In this document: positions 31,075-40,311 of the stretch, one piece after another
Layout of the letters: each line of letters opens with the position of its first letter
How positions within the stretch are numbered: position 1 is the stretch's first letter
Notes under the pieces: model-generated
What the model saw: the letters and a program-made list of their open reading frames with translations, nothing else
What the model was told of the DNA's origin: nothing
The model's database searches: none
Program-made: the position numbers and the translations under genes
DNA from: Neobacillus sp. YX16
GTDB lineage: Bacteria > Bacillota > Bacilli > Bacillales > Cytobacillaceae
DNA length: 64,000 bases
Direction of reading: 5' to 3'
Assembly (NCBI RefSeq): GCF_030123505.1
Contig: NZ_CP126115.1
Location: 2,990,001 to 3,054,000, forward strand

Positions 31075-33504
31075 ATGATTTTTCTATTAATGATTTCTTT
31101 TGCATTATTTCCTTTAGCTGCTGGGATTACGACCATCTATATATTAGGGAAAACGAAATTATCAAAGCTTCTATTTCTCTTTTTTATTTTCACCTCGTTT
31201 TGGCAAATAGATGTTTCGGTTTTACATGGACATGAATTTTTTTCATACAGGGTAATTGAGTTTTTATTTCAGTTATTTCGTTTTGGCTCGATCATGTTGG
31301 GTCCCGTTTTATTTTCCATTATCTATACAGCGGTCAACCCTATACAAATGGTTGAATCTAGATTGGTAAAATATGCAGTGAATAAATTTACCGTCATTAC
31401 TCTTTATGTTTGGTCAATCTTTGTCTACTTGATAGGGTGGAGCCATAAAGGCATTCAAAGCTTTGAGGTAGTAAAACCTGAGGGTTTAATAAAGGTAAGC
31501 TACTTATACCCAGTCTATGGAGATTGGTCATGGATCTTTAACTTAAATTTATTAATCTTTGTTATTATCACCGTCATATCCTTTGCATTAAGCAAAAACC
31601 TGAAGGATTCTGAAACCAAATCGTTTGTCCTTTACTTTATTATCATTGCCACCATAGGGTATTGTATTGGAATCTTAAATATGATTAAAAGCTATCTGTT
31701 ATTACCTAGCAGTATCTCTGTTTTATTTTTATCCATTGGGATCCTGATCCCTGTTATTCGAATGCACCAAAAGATTATTACGAAGATGAATAATGCACTT
31801 ATAGATCAAAAAGAATTTCTCCATACAATCATCGATATGAACCCCAGCTATATCTATGCCAAGAGTCAGGATGGAAAATATACATTAACCAATCAAGCTT
31901 ATGGTTTACTATTTGGGGTAAATTCCGAAGAACTTATCGGGAATTTTGAGATGGATTATAATCCTGATTTGGATATGGCAAAACAGAATATACGTATAGA
32001 TCAACAAGTAATCTCTTCCTTAGAAGAAAAACATATACCGGAAAATGAAATCATTGATTCACAAGGAAATAAAAGGTGGATACAAATCGTTAAGCTGCCC
32101 ATCATTTCATCTAGAGATAAGCAAGTTCTTAGTGTAGCGACGGATATTACACAACGGAAAATCAATGAAAAAAAGAGAGAGTGGGAAGCTCTTCATGATC
32201 CTCTCACTGGGTTACCTAATCGGCGTGCATTTTATCAGGATTTAGTTGAACGAATGAAAATAGCAAAACTCAATAAAGAGAGTATTGCGGTCATTTTTCT
32301 AGATTTAGATCGTTTTAAAATTATTAATGATACTCTCAATCATGAAAATGGAGATCATCTTCTAAAGAAAGTGGGACAACGGTTAAGATATGCGGATGCT
32401 AAAAGGGTGACTGATTTTTCCGTTTATAGACTTGGCGGTGACGAGTTTACCTTTATTTTATCAAGTGTAACGAAGGCTGAAACAACCATCTTTGTAAAAA
32501 GACTGTTAAACCTATTTAAGAAATCATTTACCCTAAAAGATCACGAATTATTTGTCACGTCCAGTTTGGGAATCAGTATGTATCCAATGGACGGTGAAGA
32601 TCCGGATGTATTAATTAAAAATGCGGATATTGCGATGTATTCTTCGAAAGAATCGGGAAGAAATTCTTATTCCTTCTTTACACAAGAGATGAATCATGAT
32701 TATCAGGAGAAAATGGTATTAGAAAAAGCTCTTCGAAAAGCAATACATTCCAATGAAATTAAAACTTTTTATCAACCAAAAATGGATATTGAAAAAAACA
32801 CGATCATTGGTATGGAAGCATTAGTAAGATGGGAGAGTTCTGTATTAGGAATGATTTCACCTGCTGAATTTATTTCTTTAGCAGAAGAAACGGGAATCAT
32901 ATTACCGTTAGGTGAATGGGTTCTGAAAACTGCATGTCTTCAAAATAAGATTTGGCAAGATATGGGGTATACTCCAATACCTGTTTCCGTAAATATTTCG
33001 ATGCGGCAATTTTTTGACGGAAACTTTGTAGAAACTGTTAAGAATATCTTAAAAGAAACCAATCTTGATGCTCAATATCTAGATTTAGAAATAACGGAAA
33101 GTATTTCGATGGACAATATCACTTCTGTGATTTCCACGCTGAATGAGTTAAAGGCAATGGGGATATCGATTTCAATAGATGATTTTGGAACAGGATATTC
33201 CTCCTTAAGTTATCTGAAAAAGTTTCCAATTAATAATCTAAAAATTGACCAGTCCTTTATAAGAGATATCACAACCAATTCTGAAAATCGTTCAATTGTT
33301 AAAACCATTATCTCAATGGCCAATAATTTAAATCTTGATGTGATTGCGGAAGGCGTTGAAACGGAAGAGGAGTTAAAATTCCTTAAATTAAATGGTTGTA
33401 GGGTGGTACAGGGATATGTGTTCAGCCCTCCGATATCGGGTGAAGATTTCGAAAGAACCTTCTTAGAGGAACACCATGAACCTTCAACATCATATGTCTA
33501 CTAA
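31075..33504 (+). CDS. Membrane sensor with PAS, GGDEF and EAL domains
   Basis: 809 residues. Seven or eight hydrophobic helices in the first 230 residues (7TM histidine-kinase-type sensor region), a PAS domain at about 245-365 (FLHTIIDMNPSYIYAKSQDGKY, DITQRK end), GGDEF domain 371-535 with intact YRLGGDEFTF (454-458), and EAL domain 545-795 with intact GMEALVRW (581-583) and DDFGTGYSSLSYL. Both c-di-GMP synthesis and hydrolysis motifs look functional; net activity cannot be told. It sits in the membrane with output domains in the cytosol. Coupled to the ketoacyl-synthase-like gene upstream. Confidence 0.93.
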   Translation: MIFLLMISFALFPLAAGITTIYILGKTKLSKLLFLFFIFTSFWQIDVSVLHGHEFFSYRVIEFLFQLFRFGSIMLGPVLFSIIYTAVNPIQMVESRLVKYAVNKFTVITLYVWSIFVYLIGWSHKGIQSFEVVKPEGLIKVSYLYPVYGDWSWIFNLNLLIFVIITVISFALSKNLKDSETKSFVLYFIIIATIGYCIGILNMIKSYLLLPSSISVLFLSIGILIPVIRMHQKIITKMNNALIDQKEFLHTIIDMNPSYIYAKSQDGKYTLTNQAYGLLFGVNSEELIGNFEMDYNPDLDMAKQNIRIDQQVISSLEEKHIPENEIIDSQGNKRWIQIVKLPIISSRDKQVLSVATDITQRKINEKKREWEALHDPLTGLPNRRAFYQDLVERMKIAKLNKESIAVIFLDLDRFKIINDTLNHENGDHLLKKVGQRLRYADAKRVTDFSVYRLGGDEFTFILSSVTKAETTIFVKRLLNLFKKSFTLKDHELFVTSSLGISMYPMDGEDPDVLIKNADIAMYSSKESGRNSYSFFTQEMNHDYQEKMVLEKALRKAIHSNEIKTFYQPKMDIEKNTIIGMEALVRWESSVLGMISPAEFISLAEETGIILPLGEWVLKTACLQNKIWQDMGYTPIPVSVNISMRQFFDGNFVETVKNILKETNLDAQYLDLEITESISMDNITSVISTLNELKAMGISISIDDFGTGYSSLSYLKKFPINNLKIDQSFIRDITTNSENRSIVKTIISMANNLNLDVIAEGVETEEELKFLKLNGCRVVQGYVFSPPISGEDFERTFLEEHHEPSTSYVY

Positions 33505-33515
33505 TAAAATAAGAA

Positions 33516-33558
33516 ACACTCACAAATGCTGATAGTTCATTATTGTGAGTGTTTTTTT
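33516..33558 (+). terminator. Rho-independent terminator
   Basis: ACACTCACAA (33516-33525) pairs with TTGTGAGTGT (33543-33552), followed by seven T. Confidence 0.85.
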
Positions 33559-33666
33559 GTCATTTAAGTCGTTTTCATTTCAGTTCAATTGGCGATAATG
33601 ATAAAAAGTATGATCGACTTAGGCTTTACTCATGATGGATGTGGCCAACTGCTAGGAGAATAGAAG

Positions 33667-34536
33667 ATGTATGAAATTACCGTAAGACTCCCCATAAAAA
33701 AAATCGAGAGAATCATTGCTCATTTATACAAGAAAGGCTATTACCAGGCCTTTTATGAAGTACCCTTAGATGTCGTGACTGATGCCAACGGCTATTCCTT
33801 TGTTGAGAAGAGGGATGAAACAACAGATCTTAATATCTATATAAATGATTTTATCGAAGCAAAGGAACGACGTCTGTTAGTAGAATTATTAGCCATTGAT
33901 GAGACAAGTCTTGTGGTTAAGGAACTAAATGAGCTAAATTACCAGCAAACCTTTGATGACATATTCCTTGAGAATGGCTGGGTCATCACGATACCGGATA
34001 GAAGGAATCATTACGACATAGATAAGGTGATTGTACTAGACTCCCAAGGGAATTTTGGTACGGGCTATCATGAAACCACAAGAGATTGTTTGCACTTCAT
34101 ATTAAAACATGATTTCACAGGATCGAGTGTGGCCGACATTGGAGCAGGTTCAGGAGTGTTAAGTGTTGCTGCCGCCCTCAGGGGAGCAAACTCTATCGAT
34201 ACCTATGACATTCAACCAGTTGAGCGTGAAATTTTGTATCAATGTGAATTAAATGCTGTGAAACCGGTGAATGTGTTTCAAAGTGACTTAATCAACAATA
34301 AAAATTCAATCAACAAAGAATATGATTGGATCTTTCTTAATATCGGAACGCAGGAAAATATTGATATTCTAAAGACCCAAGGACTTTTAGGTTTTAAAGA
34401 CACTACATTTCTACTGTCAGGCATGCTTGAATGGAATTTTCACCGAGTTGTGAATGAATTTAAAAAGGCTGGATTCTTGTTGGAGGAAAGGAAACAAAGT
34501 AACGAATGGGTCACATGTCTTTTCAAAGCAAAATAA
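33667..34536 (+). CDS. PrmA-like class I methyltransferase
   Basis: 289 residues, ATG behind CTAGGAGAATAG. The C-terminal half is a PrmA-type SAM domain: FGTGYHETTRDCLHFI (compare GTGLHPTT of L11 methyltransferase), VADIGAGSGVLSVAAALRGA (motif I) and YDWIFLNIGTQENID where PrmA has a NI-VADI motif. The N-terminal 110 residues differ from L11 methyltransferase, so ribosomal protein L11 may not be the target. Standalone gene with its own hairpin at 34542-34571. A tiny frame (33598-33663) ends just before its start but has no convincing ribosome site. Confidence 0.8.
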   Translation: MYEITVRLPIKKIERIIAHLYKKGYYQAFYEVPLDVVTDANGYSFVEKRDETTDLNIYINDFIEAKERRLLVELLAIDETSLVVKELNELNYQQTFDDIFLENGWVITIPDRRNHYDIDKVIVLDSQGNFGTGYHETTRDCLHFILKHDFTGSSVADIGAGSGVLSVAAALRGANSIDTYDIQPVEREILYQCELNAVKPVNVFQSDLINNKNSINKEYDWIFLNIGTQENIDILKTQGLLGFKDTTFLLSGMLEWNFHRVVNEFKKAGFLLEERKQSNEWVTCLFKAK

Positions 34537-34541
34537 GTAGA

Positions 34542-34571
34542 AAGGGATTCCGTTTGTTAACTGAATCCCTT
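34542..34571. terminator. Stem-loop after the methyltransferase gene
   Basis: AAGGGATTC (34542-34550) pairs with GAATCCCTT (34563-34571); T-run weak. Confidence 0.6.
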
Positions 34572-34648
34572 AATAATCTTTGAATGTAGTAAGTTAAAGT
34601 TTTTAGACTCAAGGTGGGGGATGAACGGCGCAATTCGGATTATTAATA

Positions 34649-35521
34649 TTATTTCATTTTTCGTAAATCCAAATACTGAACGGTCTTTCCATCTCGATCA
34701 ACCTGAACGATTAATTGATTTTTATTAAACACATAAATAATTTGTTCACATGATGCGCTTTCATAGCAGGTAACAATCTTTACCTCATTGGGGTTCCCAT
34801 AAGCATCGAGGATTTTATTTTTCTCAGTTGGTATCGTAGTTGTCTTTAAAAATTCTGGGTATACTTGCAACTTTTCAATGGAGTCATTGTCGGCATTGAA
34901 TGTTACACGAACCCCGACGCCTTCATTCGTATAATAAAGAGATCGAGTATTTTTATCATCTTCTGTTTTTGTTGGTTTCCCAAATTTTTGAATGAGCTGT
35001 TTGTAAGAAAATCCTACACTGATTTCATTTATATGAAGGGGCTTCTCCGTTAAAAAGAAAGCATCTTTTATCCCGTTTTTCTTTAACTTCGTGATCATTT
35101 TCTCCGCTTTGGATATACTCGCAAAGGCACCTGCCTGAACACGATAATAATTTTTACCATTTATAACTTTTTTCACGACGATTGCTTCAATCCCTTTCTT
35201 TTTCAAAAAAGCAACTCGCTTCTCTGCATTACTTTTTTTGCCAAAAGAACCAGCCACTGCAACATACAAGGGTTTGATTTGTTCAATATCTGGTATTATT
35301 AACGTTTGACCAGCAATAATCTTGTTGCTTGTTATATGGTTGTATTCCTTTAAATATTCGATAGAAATCTTGTATTTCTTGGAGATGCTATATAATGTAT
35401 CACCTTTCTTTATAGTAATATATTGATCCTCGGCAAATGCCTTCCCATTACCGAAATAAAACAACGACCCCATCAACACAGTACAGAGAACAACTTGCAT
35501 GAAACGTTTAAATTTTTTCAT
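34649..35521 (-). CDS. Secreted LysM-SPOR cell wall protein
   Basis: 290 residues. Signal peptide KKFKRFMQVVLCTVLMGSLF...GKAFAED with cleavage after AFA (about residue 30). LysM domain at about 33-78 (ITIKKGDTLYSISKKYKIS...GQTLIIPD). SPOR domain at about 85-160 with two repeats (LYVAVAGSFGKKSNAEKRV and YYRVQAGAFASISKAEKMI). A C-terminal region of about 120 residues (ISVGFSYKQLIQKFGKPTKTE, AYGNPNEV) looks like an SmpA/DUF4309-type beta domain. LysM and SPOR both bind peptidoglycan, so an exported wall or spore-cortex protein is likely. ATG behind GAGGTGAAGAT. Confidence 0.85.
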   Translation of the reverse strand: MKKFKRFMQVVLCTVLMGSLFYFGNGKAFAEDQYITIKKGDTLYSISKKYKISIEYLKEYNHITSNKIIAGQTLIIPDIEQIKPLYVAVAGSFGKKSNAEKRVAFLKKKGIEAIVVKKVINGKNYYRVQAGAFASISKAEKMITKLKKNGIKDAFFLTEKPLHINEISVGFSYKQLIQKFGKPTKTEDDKNTRSLYYTNEGVGVRVTFNADNDSIEKLQVYPEFLKTTTIPTEKNKILDAYGNPNEVKIVTCYESASCEQIIYVFNKNQLIVQVDRDGKTVQYLDLRKMK

Positions 35522-35691
35522 GTTATCTTCACCTCATATATTTTGACGAGGTAATTACTTTTTCGATTCGAATAAATAAGCCCAATTATTGTTCTAAAAC
35601 AAAAAAGGGCGGATTCTACTCATTTTTTACTTTGTCTTGGTAATAAAGTACAATAATTCTACTGATAAATGGAAGAATGAGAGGATACATA

Positions 35692-36846
35692 ATGACGTTT
35701 TTAGAAAAAATTAAACCACACTTAATTAGCGATGATATTCTAATCCAAGAGGTAGTCCTGCATGCTCTGCATGATTATCCGAATGTCCCAGAAGAATGGA
35801 CCAATGAATTAATGAAAGAAGCATTTAGAAATAAAGACAAACAATCTTCCATCTTTATCTATATAGAAAATCAAACCTTCAATGAAGAGGCTGTTAAGAT
35901 ATTAATTGAAAATATTCCATTAATGGAACCATCAAAACGCCATTTAGCGGTGAACTTGGTCCACCGTATCGAACCGGAACTTGCTCTTAAATATAAGGAA
36001 CAGCTTCAAGAATATATTCCCAATCGTACATGGTCCTTATATGAGTTATTGTTACATGGTACGGAAGAAGAAGTGTACTCGGAATACGGTCAAATCTTAA
36101 ATGAACTTGAGCGGGCCGGTTCAAATCAGCATAATTTCTACATACAAGCAAAAAAACTGGCAGCCTGTTTGGTGAAAAAGGGCTGGGTTACAGAAGATGA
36201 AATTGATCTAGTACTAGAAGATGAGTTAAAGGAAAAATGGTTTTCATTTAATGGAACCTTGACGGTCTATATGATTGGATTGTTAAAATTACAAAGATAT
36301 ATTCCTTTATTGGTTAGCTTATTGGATCGCGATGATGACAGTTTGTTAGAAGAAGTGTCCGTAACGTTAACCAGTTTCCAATCGGATGAAGTGGTAAAGG
36401 AAGTAGCACCCTATCTTAGGAAAGATAATTCCATTATTTATGCAGCATCCATCGTTGAAAGCATAAAATCAGACTTCGGTGTCAAGGTTCTAAGAGAAGC
36501 ATACCGTTCTGCAAAAGAACTGGATCATCAAGACATTCTAATCGAAGCACTTTGTCACCAGCTTTCGGAAGAAGCTCTTCCTGATATTAACGAACATATG
36601 CAGCTAGATGATTCTTCTGGCCTTGTGGATATTGAACAAACCGTCTATGGCTACTTTTCGATTTTGGGGTTAGAGCATCGTGAACTAGCTCACTGGAAAC
36701 AAATCGCACTGGAAAGAGAATTCGACTTTAGACATAAAGGGCATGATCTCCCACTTGCTCCGGTCCGAAATGAAAATAAAGTCGGCAGAAATGATCCATG
36801 CATTTGTGGAAGCGGCAAAAAATATAAAAAATGCTGCGGAAAATAA
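35692..36846 (+). CDS. HEAT-like helical protein with C-terminal SEC-C zinc motif
   Basis: 384 residues from ATG 35692 behind GAGAGGATAC; an in-frame ATG at 35677 lies in front of that site. Residues 1-340 are helical repeats ([24 protein letters not shown]..., [26 protein letters not shown]), HEAT-like. The last 25 residues are [19 protein letters not shown], the SEC-C zinc site with Cys-x-Cys and CysCys ligands. Such proteins (B. subtilis YecA-like group) are thought to bind proteins or ribosomes; function open. A stray copy of this kind of tail occurs at 22452-22553. Confidence 0.85.
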   Translation: MTFLEKIKPHLISDDILIQEVVLHALHDYPNVPEEWTNELMKEAFRNKDKQSSIFIYIENQTFNEEAVKILIENIPLMEPSKRHLAVNLVHRIEPELALKYKEQLQEYIPNRTWSLYELLLHGTEEEVYSEYGQILNELERAGSNQHNFYIQAKKLAACLVKKGWVTEDEIDLVLEDELKEKWFSFNGTLTVYMIGLLKLQRYIPLLVSLLDRDDDSLLEEVSVTLTSFQSDEVVKEVAPYLRKDNSIIYAASIVESIKSDFGVKVLREAYRSAKELDHQDILIEALCHQLSEEALPDINEHMQLDDSSGLVDIEQTVYGYFSILGLEHRELAHWKQIALEREFDFRHKGHDLPLAPVRNENKVGRNDPCICGSGKKYKKCCGK

Positions 36847-36907
36847 AGTTAATGTAACATTGGTTTCGTTATAAGAGATTAAAACGTTTAAAATAGGGGT
36901 CGAAGAA

Positions 36908-37240
36908 ATGTCAATTGAAACAGTTGTTGAAAAGCAAATAGAATGCTACAACAGTCAAGATATTGAGGGGTTTGCGCGTACATATGCCGACGATATTACC
37001 GTTTACATCTTCCCGGATAATACCATCACATTAAGCGGGAAAAAGGCACTAATCGAAAGGTATACCGAAACTTTCAAAAAGAAAATGTTCGCTGATATCA
37101 AGAATCGTTCCATAGTCGGAAACAAGGTCATCGATTGGGAAATCGCCACAAATGGACTTACAGGAGAAAGTACTAGCTTGATGGCTATTTATGAAATTGA
37201 GGATAATCTCATTTCTAAGGTGTGGTTTATTAGAGAATAG
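36908..37240 (+). CDS. NTF2-like (SnoaL-type) protein
   Basis: 110 residues, ATG after GGGGTCGAAGAA. NTF2-like cone fold: TVVEKQIECYNSQDIEGFARTYADDITVYIFPDN, then KKALIERYTETFKKK and strands ending AIYEIEDNLISKVWFIRE. Typical steroid-isomerase-like small enzyme or ligand-binding protein; catalytic residues cannot be assigned. Monocistronic. Confidence 0.8.
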   Translation: MSIETVVEKQIECYNSQDIEGFARTYADDITVYIFPDNTITLSGKKALIERYTETFKKKMFADIKNRSIVGNKVIDWEIATNGLTGESTSLMAIYEIEDNLISKVWFIRE

Positions 37241-37271
37241 CGAATTTACTTGGTAATTAGAAGGTCATAAG

Positions 37272-37320
37272 ATCCCTCCTTACTTGAATATATCTAGATA
37301 AAGACTATAAATGGAGGGAT
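37272..37320 (+). promoter_or_regulatory. Hairpin that can hide the ribosome site of the DUF3291 gene
   Basis: ATCCCTCC (37272-37279) is the exact complement of GGAGGGAT (37313-37320), the ribosome site four bases before the ATG at 37325. The 33-base loop is AT-rich. An RNA thermometer or other translational control is possible. Confidence 0.5.
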
Positions 37321-37324
37321 ACAT

Positions 37325-37792
37325 ATGGCATTTGTTTCGATTTATACGGTTGGTAGACTACATCACCCCTATGACCATCCTGCCTCTCGTAAATTTTTTG
37401 AAACGGGATACGAAGTAATGCGACAGGCTTCTAAAACAGGGCAAATAATAGAGGAGTTTTCACCTTTTGGAGTCCCAATCCCTGAAGAAGCAGCTAAAGG
37501 GGATGGTTTCCCTGTTCTTACATTAACTGTATGGAAAAGCCTTCAAGCCTTGTATCGGTTTACCTATTCAGGTCACCACAGACAAGCAATGAGAAATAGG
37601 AGCAAATGGATGGAGCCTTATCAAGAGAAACACCTTTCATATGTAGTGTGGTGGACAGATAAGGTGAAGGATGTCTCTTGGCAAGAGGCATTCAATAGAT
37701 ATAACTATTATATAAAGAATGGACCCACTTCTTTTGCTTTTGATTTTAAGCAAGCATTTGATGAAAAAGGGGAGAGGTGCGAGGTAAAGTAG
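37325..37792 (+). CDS. DUF3291-like protein
   Basis: 155 residues. Contains FVSIYTVGRLHHPYDHPASRKFFETGYEVMRQA, FPVLTLTVWKSLQALYRFTYSGHHRQAMRNRSKW and YVVWWTDKVKDVSWQEAFNRYNYYIKNG, features of the DUF3291 dimeric ferredoxin-like family (ABM-like fold, possible heme or small-aromatic handling). His-rich patches (LHHPYDH, SGHHRQ) may bind metal. Its translation start is inside the hairpin described at 37272-37320. Confidence 0.8.
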   Translation: MAFVSIYTVGRLHHPYDHPASRKFFETGYEVMRQASKTGQIIEEFSPFGVPIPEEAAKGDGFPVLTLTVWKSLQALYRFTYSGHHRQAMRNRSKWMEPYQEKHLSYVVWWTDKVKDVSWQEAFNRYNYYIKNGPTSFAFDFKQAFDEKGERCEVK

Positions 37793-37799
37793 CATAGGT

Positions 37800-38528
37800 T
37801 CACTTGGAATAATTTTTATATGAATAGTGGTAAGAATCACCGTTTTCATTTTTTGTATTTTCATCGTGTTCCATATGTTCAACCTCAAGGGTAATGGCAT
37901 TGATTAATATCAGTGCACCTATAAATTGAATCCAGCTACCAACAAATAGAATCTGGTCACCCATTCCATTTTTTTCGTTTATAACATAAATGTTACCCAT
38001 TGCTTCTAAAAAAGAGCCTAAAGAAATGAAGCTATTTCCTGTAATAGCAAGGATCCTATAGGATGAATCCTCTTCAAGGAATGCACCTATTGCTTCAAAA
38101 GCTGCACCAAGACCTTGTACTCCACTGCCAAGGGTATCTATTTTTATTCCCTCTTCCTCAGCTCCATTCATGTCAATACTTACTCCAACTGAATTTGTAG
38201 TATTACCAGCTGCCTCAAGCCAAGCACCGAAGATAGCATATATTTGAGAAAGCTCCCTTTCAGATTTTAACAGCTTAGTTCTCCCGATGGCTTGCAACGA
38301 ATTTCCGAAAGCTTCAATCCCATTTCCTTTTATGATTAAATCTTTGCCCAGATCGCTGTGGGTGAAAGTTTGCTGTGTCTGCCCGATTGTATCTGTAAGT
38401 GAACCAACAGCTAGTAACCATGCTCCTGAAATTAGAAGGTCTTCTCCACGAATAGTCATATTCCCAAACGCTCCTTTAAAGGGGTATATTATATTATTCA
38501 TGAACATGGGGACGGTTCTGGTGGCCAT
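37800..38528 (-). CDS. DUF6944-like repetitive glycine-rich protein
   Basis: Up to 242 residues. Consists of at least seven degenerate repeats of the type G-x-x-L/I-x-A-x-G-N/S/A (ISGAWLLAVGSL, GNGIEAFGNSLQAIGR, FGAWLEAAGN, LGSGVQGLGAAFEAIGA, GNSFISLGSFLEAMGN, VGSWIQFIGALI), predicted short helices in a solenoid or membrane-lying array. The first nine codons (MATRTVPMF...) lie in a copy of the GGGGACGGTTCT palindrome, so the true start may be the Met at 38507 or 38501 and the original 5' region has been replaced. It converges on DUF3291. Confidence 0.75.
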   Translation of the reverse strand: MATRTVPMFMNNIIYPFKGAFGNMTIRGEDLLISGAWLLAVGSLTDTIGQTQQTFTHSDLGKDLIIKGNGIEAFGNSLQAIGRTKLLKSERELSQIYAIFGAWLEAAGNTTNSVGVSIDMNGAEEEGIKIDTLGSGVQGLGAAFEAIGAFLEEDSSYRILAITGNSFISLGSFLEAMGNIYVINEKNGMGDQILFVGSWIQFIGALILINAITLEVEHMEHDENTKNENGDSYHYSYKNYSK

Positions 38529-38554
38529 TTTAATATAACCAAGAGAACCGTCCC
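38508..38554. repeat. GGGGACGGTTCT palindromic repeat, copy 1
   Basis: GGGGACGGTTCT (38508-38519) and AGAACCGTCCC (38544-38554) enclose TGGCCATTTTAATATAACC. It covers the N-terminal codons and upstream region of the 37800 gene. Confidence 0.8.
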
Positions 38555-38640
38555 TAAGTACTCATTATTCATGTATAGTAGAGAAGAATAAAAATGAAAT
38601 ACGAATTCTTAATGGGTTTATATTGGAGTGGGGGATATGG

Positions 38641-39492
38641 ATGAGAAGAATTATTTTAACAACAGAGAGCGGTGCGGATTTACCAGAAGAATTAGCTGAA
38701 AAACATAATGTTCAAGTGGTCCCGATGCACGTAATTATGGATGGAAAGGATTATTTAGATGGTTCGTTACCTGTAACGGACATTTATGACTATTACGAAC
38801 GGACAAAGAAAATACCCTCAACAACATCTACCAATTCGCATGAATACCTTGAGTTTTTTACTAAGATCAAAAATGATTTTCCTGATTGCATCATTGTACA
38901 TATTGGTTATACTTCGAAGGCATCTTCTTCCTTCCAAAATGCGATTATCGCAACTGAAGAGTTGAATGATATTTTTCTAATTGATGCTTTGAACGTTACA
39001 GGCGGATTAACGGCGATTGTGATGTATGCTGTAACCTTATTAGAGAATGAACCTTCCATTGACCCTGAACGCTTAGTAGAGAAGATAAAATCAGTGGTTC
39101 CTAAATCAAGACTAGCTTTCGTCCCAGGCAGCTTAGATTTTTTAAGAGCAGGAGGACGAGTTAGTAATCTAGCTTATCTCGGTGGGGCACTGTTAAAAAT
39201 AAAGCCGCGGATTGAATTAATGGATGGAAATCTTACTTCAACAAAAAAATATCGCGGGAGTATGGATGCAGTTTCAGAAAAACTCATGCGAGATTATTTA
39301 GATCAATACGACATTAATAGAGAGCAGCTTTACCTTTTATTCTCAATCGGTCTCGATGAAAGGATCAAGCAGCGGATGGGTGAAATTGCGAATGAAAATG
39401 GTTTCAAAAATGTAAAATGGATTCAAGCTGGCGCAATGATTTCAACTCATGCAGGACCTGGCGGTGTTGGAATTTCAGGCTTAGAGGTTTAG
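38641..39492 (+). CDS. DegV family fatty-acid-binding protein
   Basis: 283 residues from ATG 38641 behind GGAGTGGGGGATATGG (a TTG at 38623 is upstream of the ribosome site). DegV fold: IILTTESGADLPEELAEKHNVQVVPMHVIMDGKDYLDG, TSTNSHEYLEFF (fatty acid headgroup Thr/Ser), GGRVSNLAYLGGALLKIKP and the terminal STHAGPGGVGISGLEV. These bind fatty acids for phosphorylation by FakA; no fakA is nearby. A 3' fragment of a second degV gene is found at 55596-55643. Confidence 0.9.
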   Translation: MRRIILTTESGADLPEELAEKHNVQVVPMHVIMDGKDYLDGSLPVTDIYDYYERTKKIPSTTSTNSHEYLEFFTKIKNDFPDCIIVHIGYTSKASSSFQNAIIATEELNDIFLIDALNVTGGLTAIVMYAVTLLENEPSIDPERLVEKIKSVVPKSRLAFVPGSLDFLRAGGRVSNLAYLGGALLKIKPRIELMDGNLTSTKKYRGSMDAVSEKLMRDYLDQYDINREQLYLLFSIGLDERIKQRMGEIANENGFKNVKWIQAGAMISTHAGPGGVGISGLEV

Positions 39493-39501
39493 GGTTCCAT
39501 A

Positions 39502-39567
39502 GGGACGGTTCTCATGGTCTTTCCGGAACGATGGTTCTCAAGAAATCTGGCCAGAAGAACCGTCCCC
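39502..39567. repeat. GGGGACGGTTCT palindromic repeat, copy 2 (nested)
   Basis: GGGACGGTTCT (39502-39512) and AGAACCGTCCCCC (39556-39568) enclose a second internal hairpin TCTGGCCAGA. Located directly after degV, it may terminate it. Confidence 0.8.
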
Positions 39568-39682
39568 CACGGTCCTCAAAAGTATTAATATTTAGTAGAA
39601 GAAAACAATATCAATAAAAGGATTGTAACTGAATTGAAGGAAGTTTAATTTACCCCTTATGTGTGTTGAGGAGGAACTCAAT

Positions 39683-40153
39683 TTGCAAAAAGAGTATCAA
39701 TTCAAGGACCCTAAGACAACTGTGCTAATAGAGGATGATTCAGTAGTTTTCCGAAGAGGAACGAATGATTTGATGATTCACAAAATGATGCGTGGAGATA
39801 CTAAGGTTTTTTATAACCAAATCACAGCCATCAAATACAAAGAGCCTTCCCTAGGATCAAAAGGCTATCTTCAGTTAACCACACCCCGGACATCCATTCT
39901 GGGTATGGCTCGTACTGTAGATCAGCCACAAAACGCAATTAAGTTCAAAAAAGATAAACTAGCTGATGCGAAGGAAATAAAAGATTACATTGAAGCGAAA
40001 ATCGCCCAAAACAAAAATGCTGCCACCGCTGGTAACGAGTCAGAAGGAAAATCACCAGTGGAACAAGTTAAAGAATTGAAAGAACTATTAGATATGGATA
40101 TTCTTACTCAAGAAGAATTTGATAAAAAGAAAAAAGAACTATTAGGATTGTAG
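39683..40153 (+). CDS. SHOCT-domain protein with a PH-like N-terminal domain
   Basis: 156 residues from TTG 39683 behind GAGGAGGAACTC. N-terminal PH-like domain (DUF4429-like): TTVLIEDDSVVFRRGT..., IHKMMRGDTKVFYNQITAIKYKEPS, GYLQLTT. A linker NAATAGNESEGK follows. C-terminal SHOCT motif EQVKELKELLDMDILTQEEFDKKKKELLGL. SHOCT motifs are short oligomerisation or binding helices in Bacillus proteins. Followed by a terminator at 40219. Confidence 0.85.
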   Translation: MQKEYQFKDPKTTVLIEDDSVVFRRGTNDLMIHKMMRGDTKVFYNQITAIKYKEPSLGSKGYLQLTTPRTSILGMARTVDQPQNAIKFKKDKLADAKEIKDYIEAKIAQNKNAATAGNESEGKSPVEQVKELKELLDMDILTQEEFDKKKKELLGL

Positions 40154-40218
40154 AACAAAAATGAGAGAACTGAGACACCACAATCAAAATAATATAATAA
40201 ACCTGAAGATAAAATGAG

Positions 40219-40245
40219 AAGCAGGCAGTCACTGCTTCTTTTTAT
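40219..40245 (+). terminator. Rho-independent terminator
   Basis: GAAGCAG (40219-40225), loop, CTGCTTC (40233-40239), TTTTT. Confidence 0.85.
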
Positions 40246-40311
40246 TGTACAGCCAGAAAAGATATAAATGATTTCGAAATTATAGCTTCAATAGGAACGG
40301 AGGTCAGATTG

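Noticed and set aside
33598..33663. Tiny frame (21 codons) ending three bases before the PrmA-like gene
   Set aside because: No convincing ribosome site and no recognisable sequence; spacing could be chance. Not listed as a gene.
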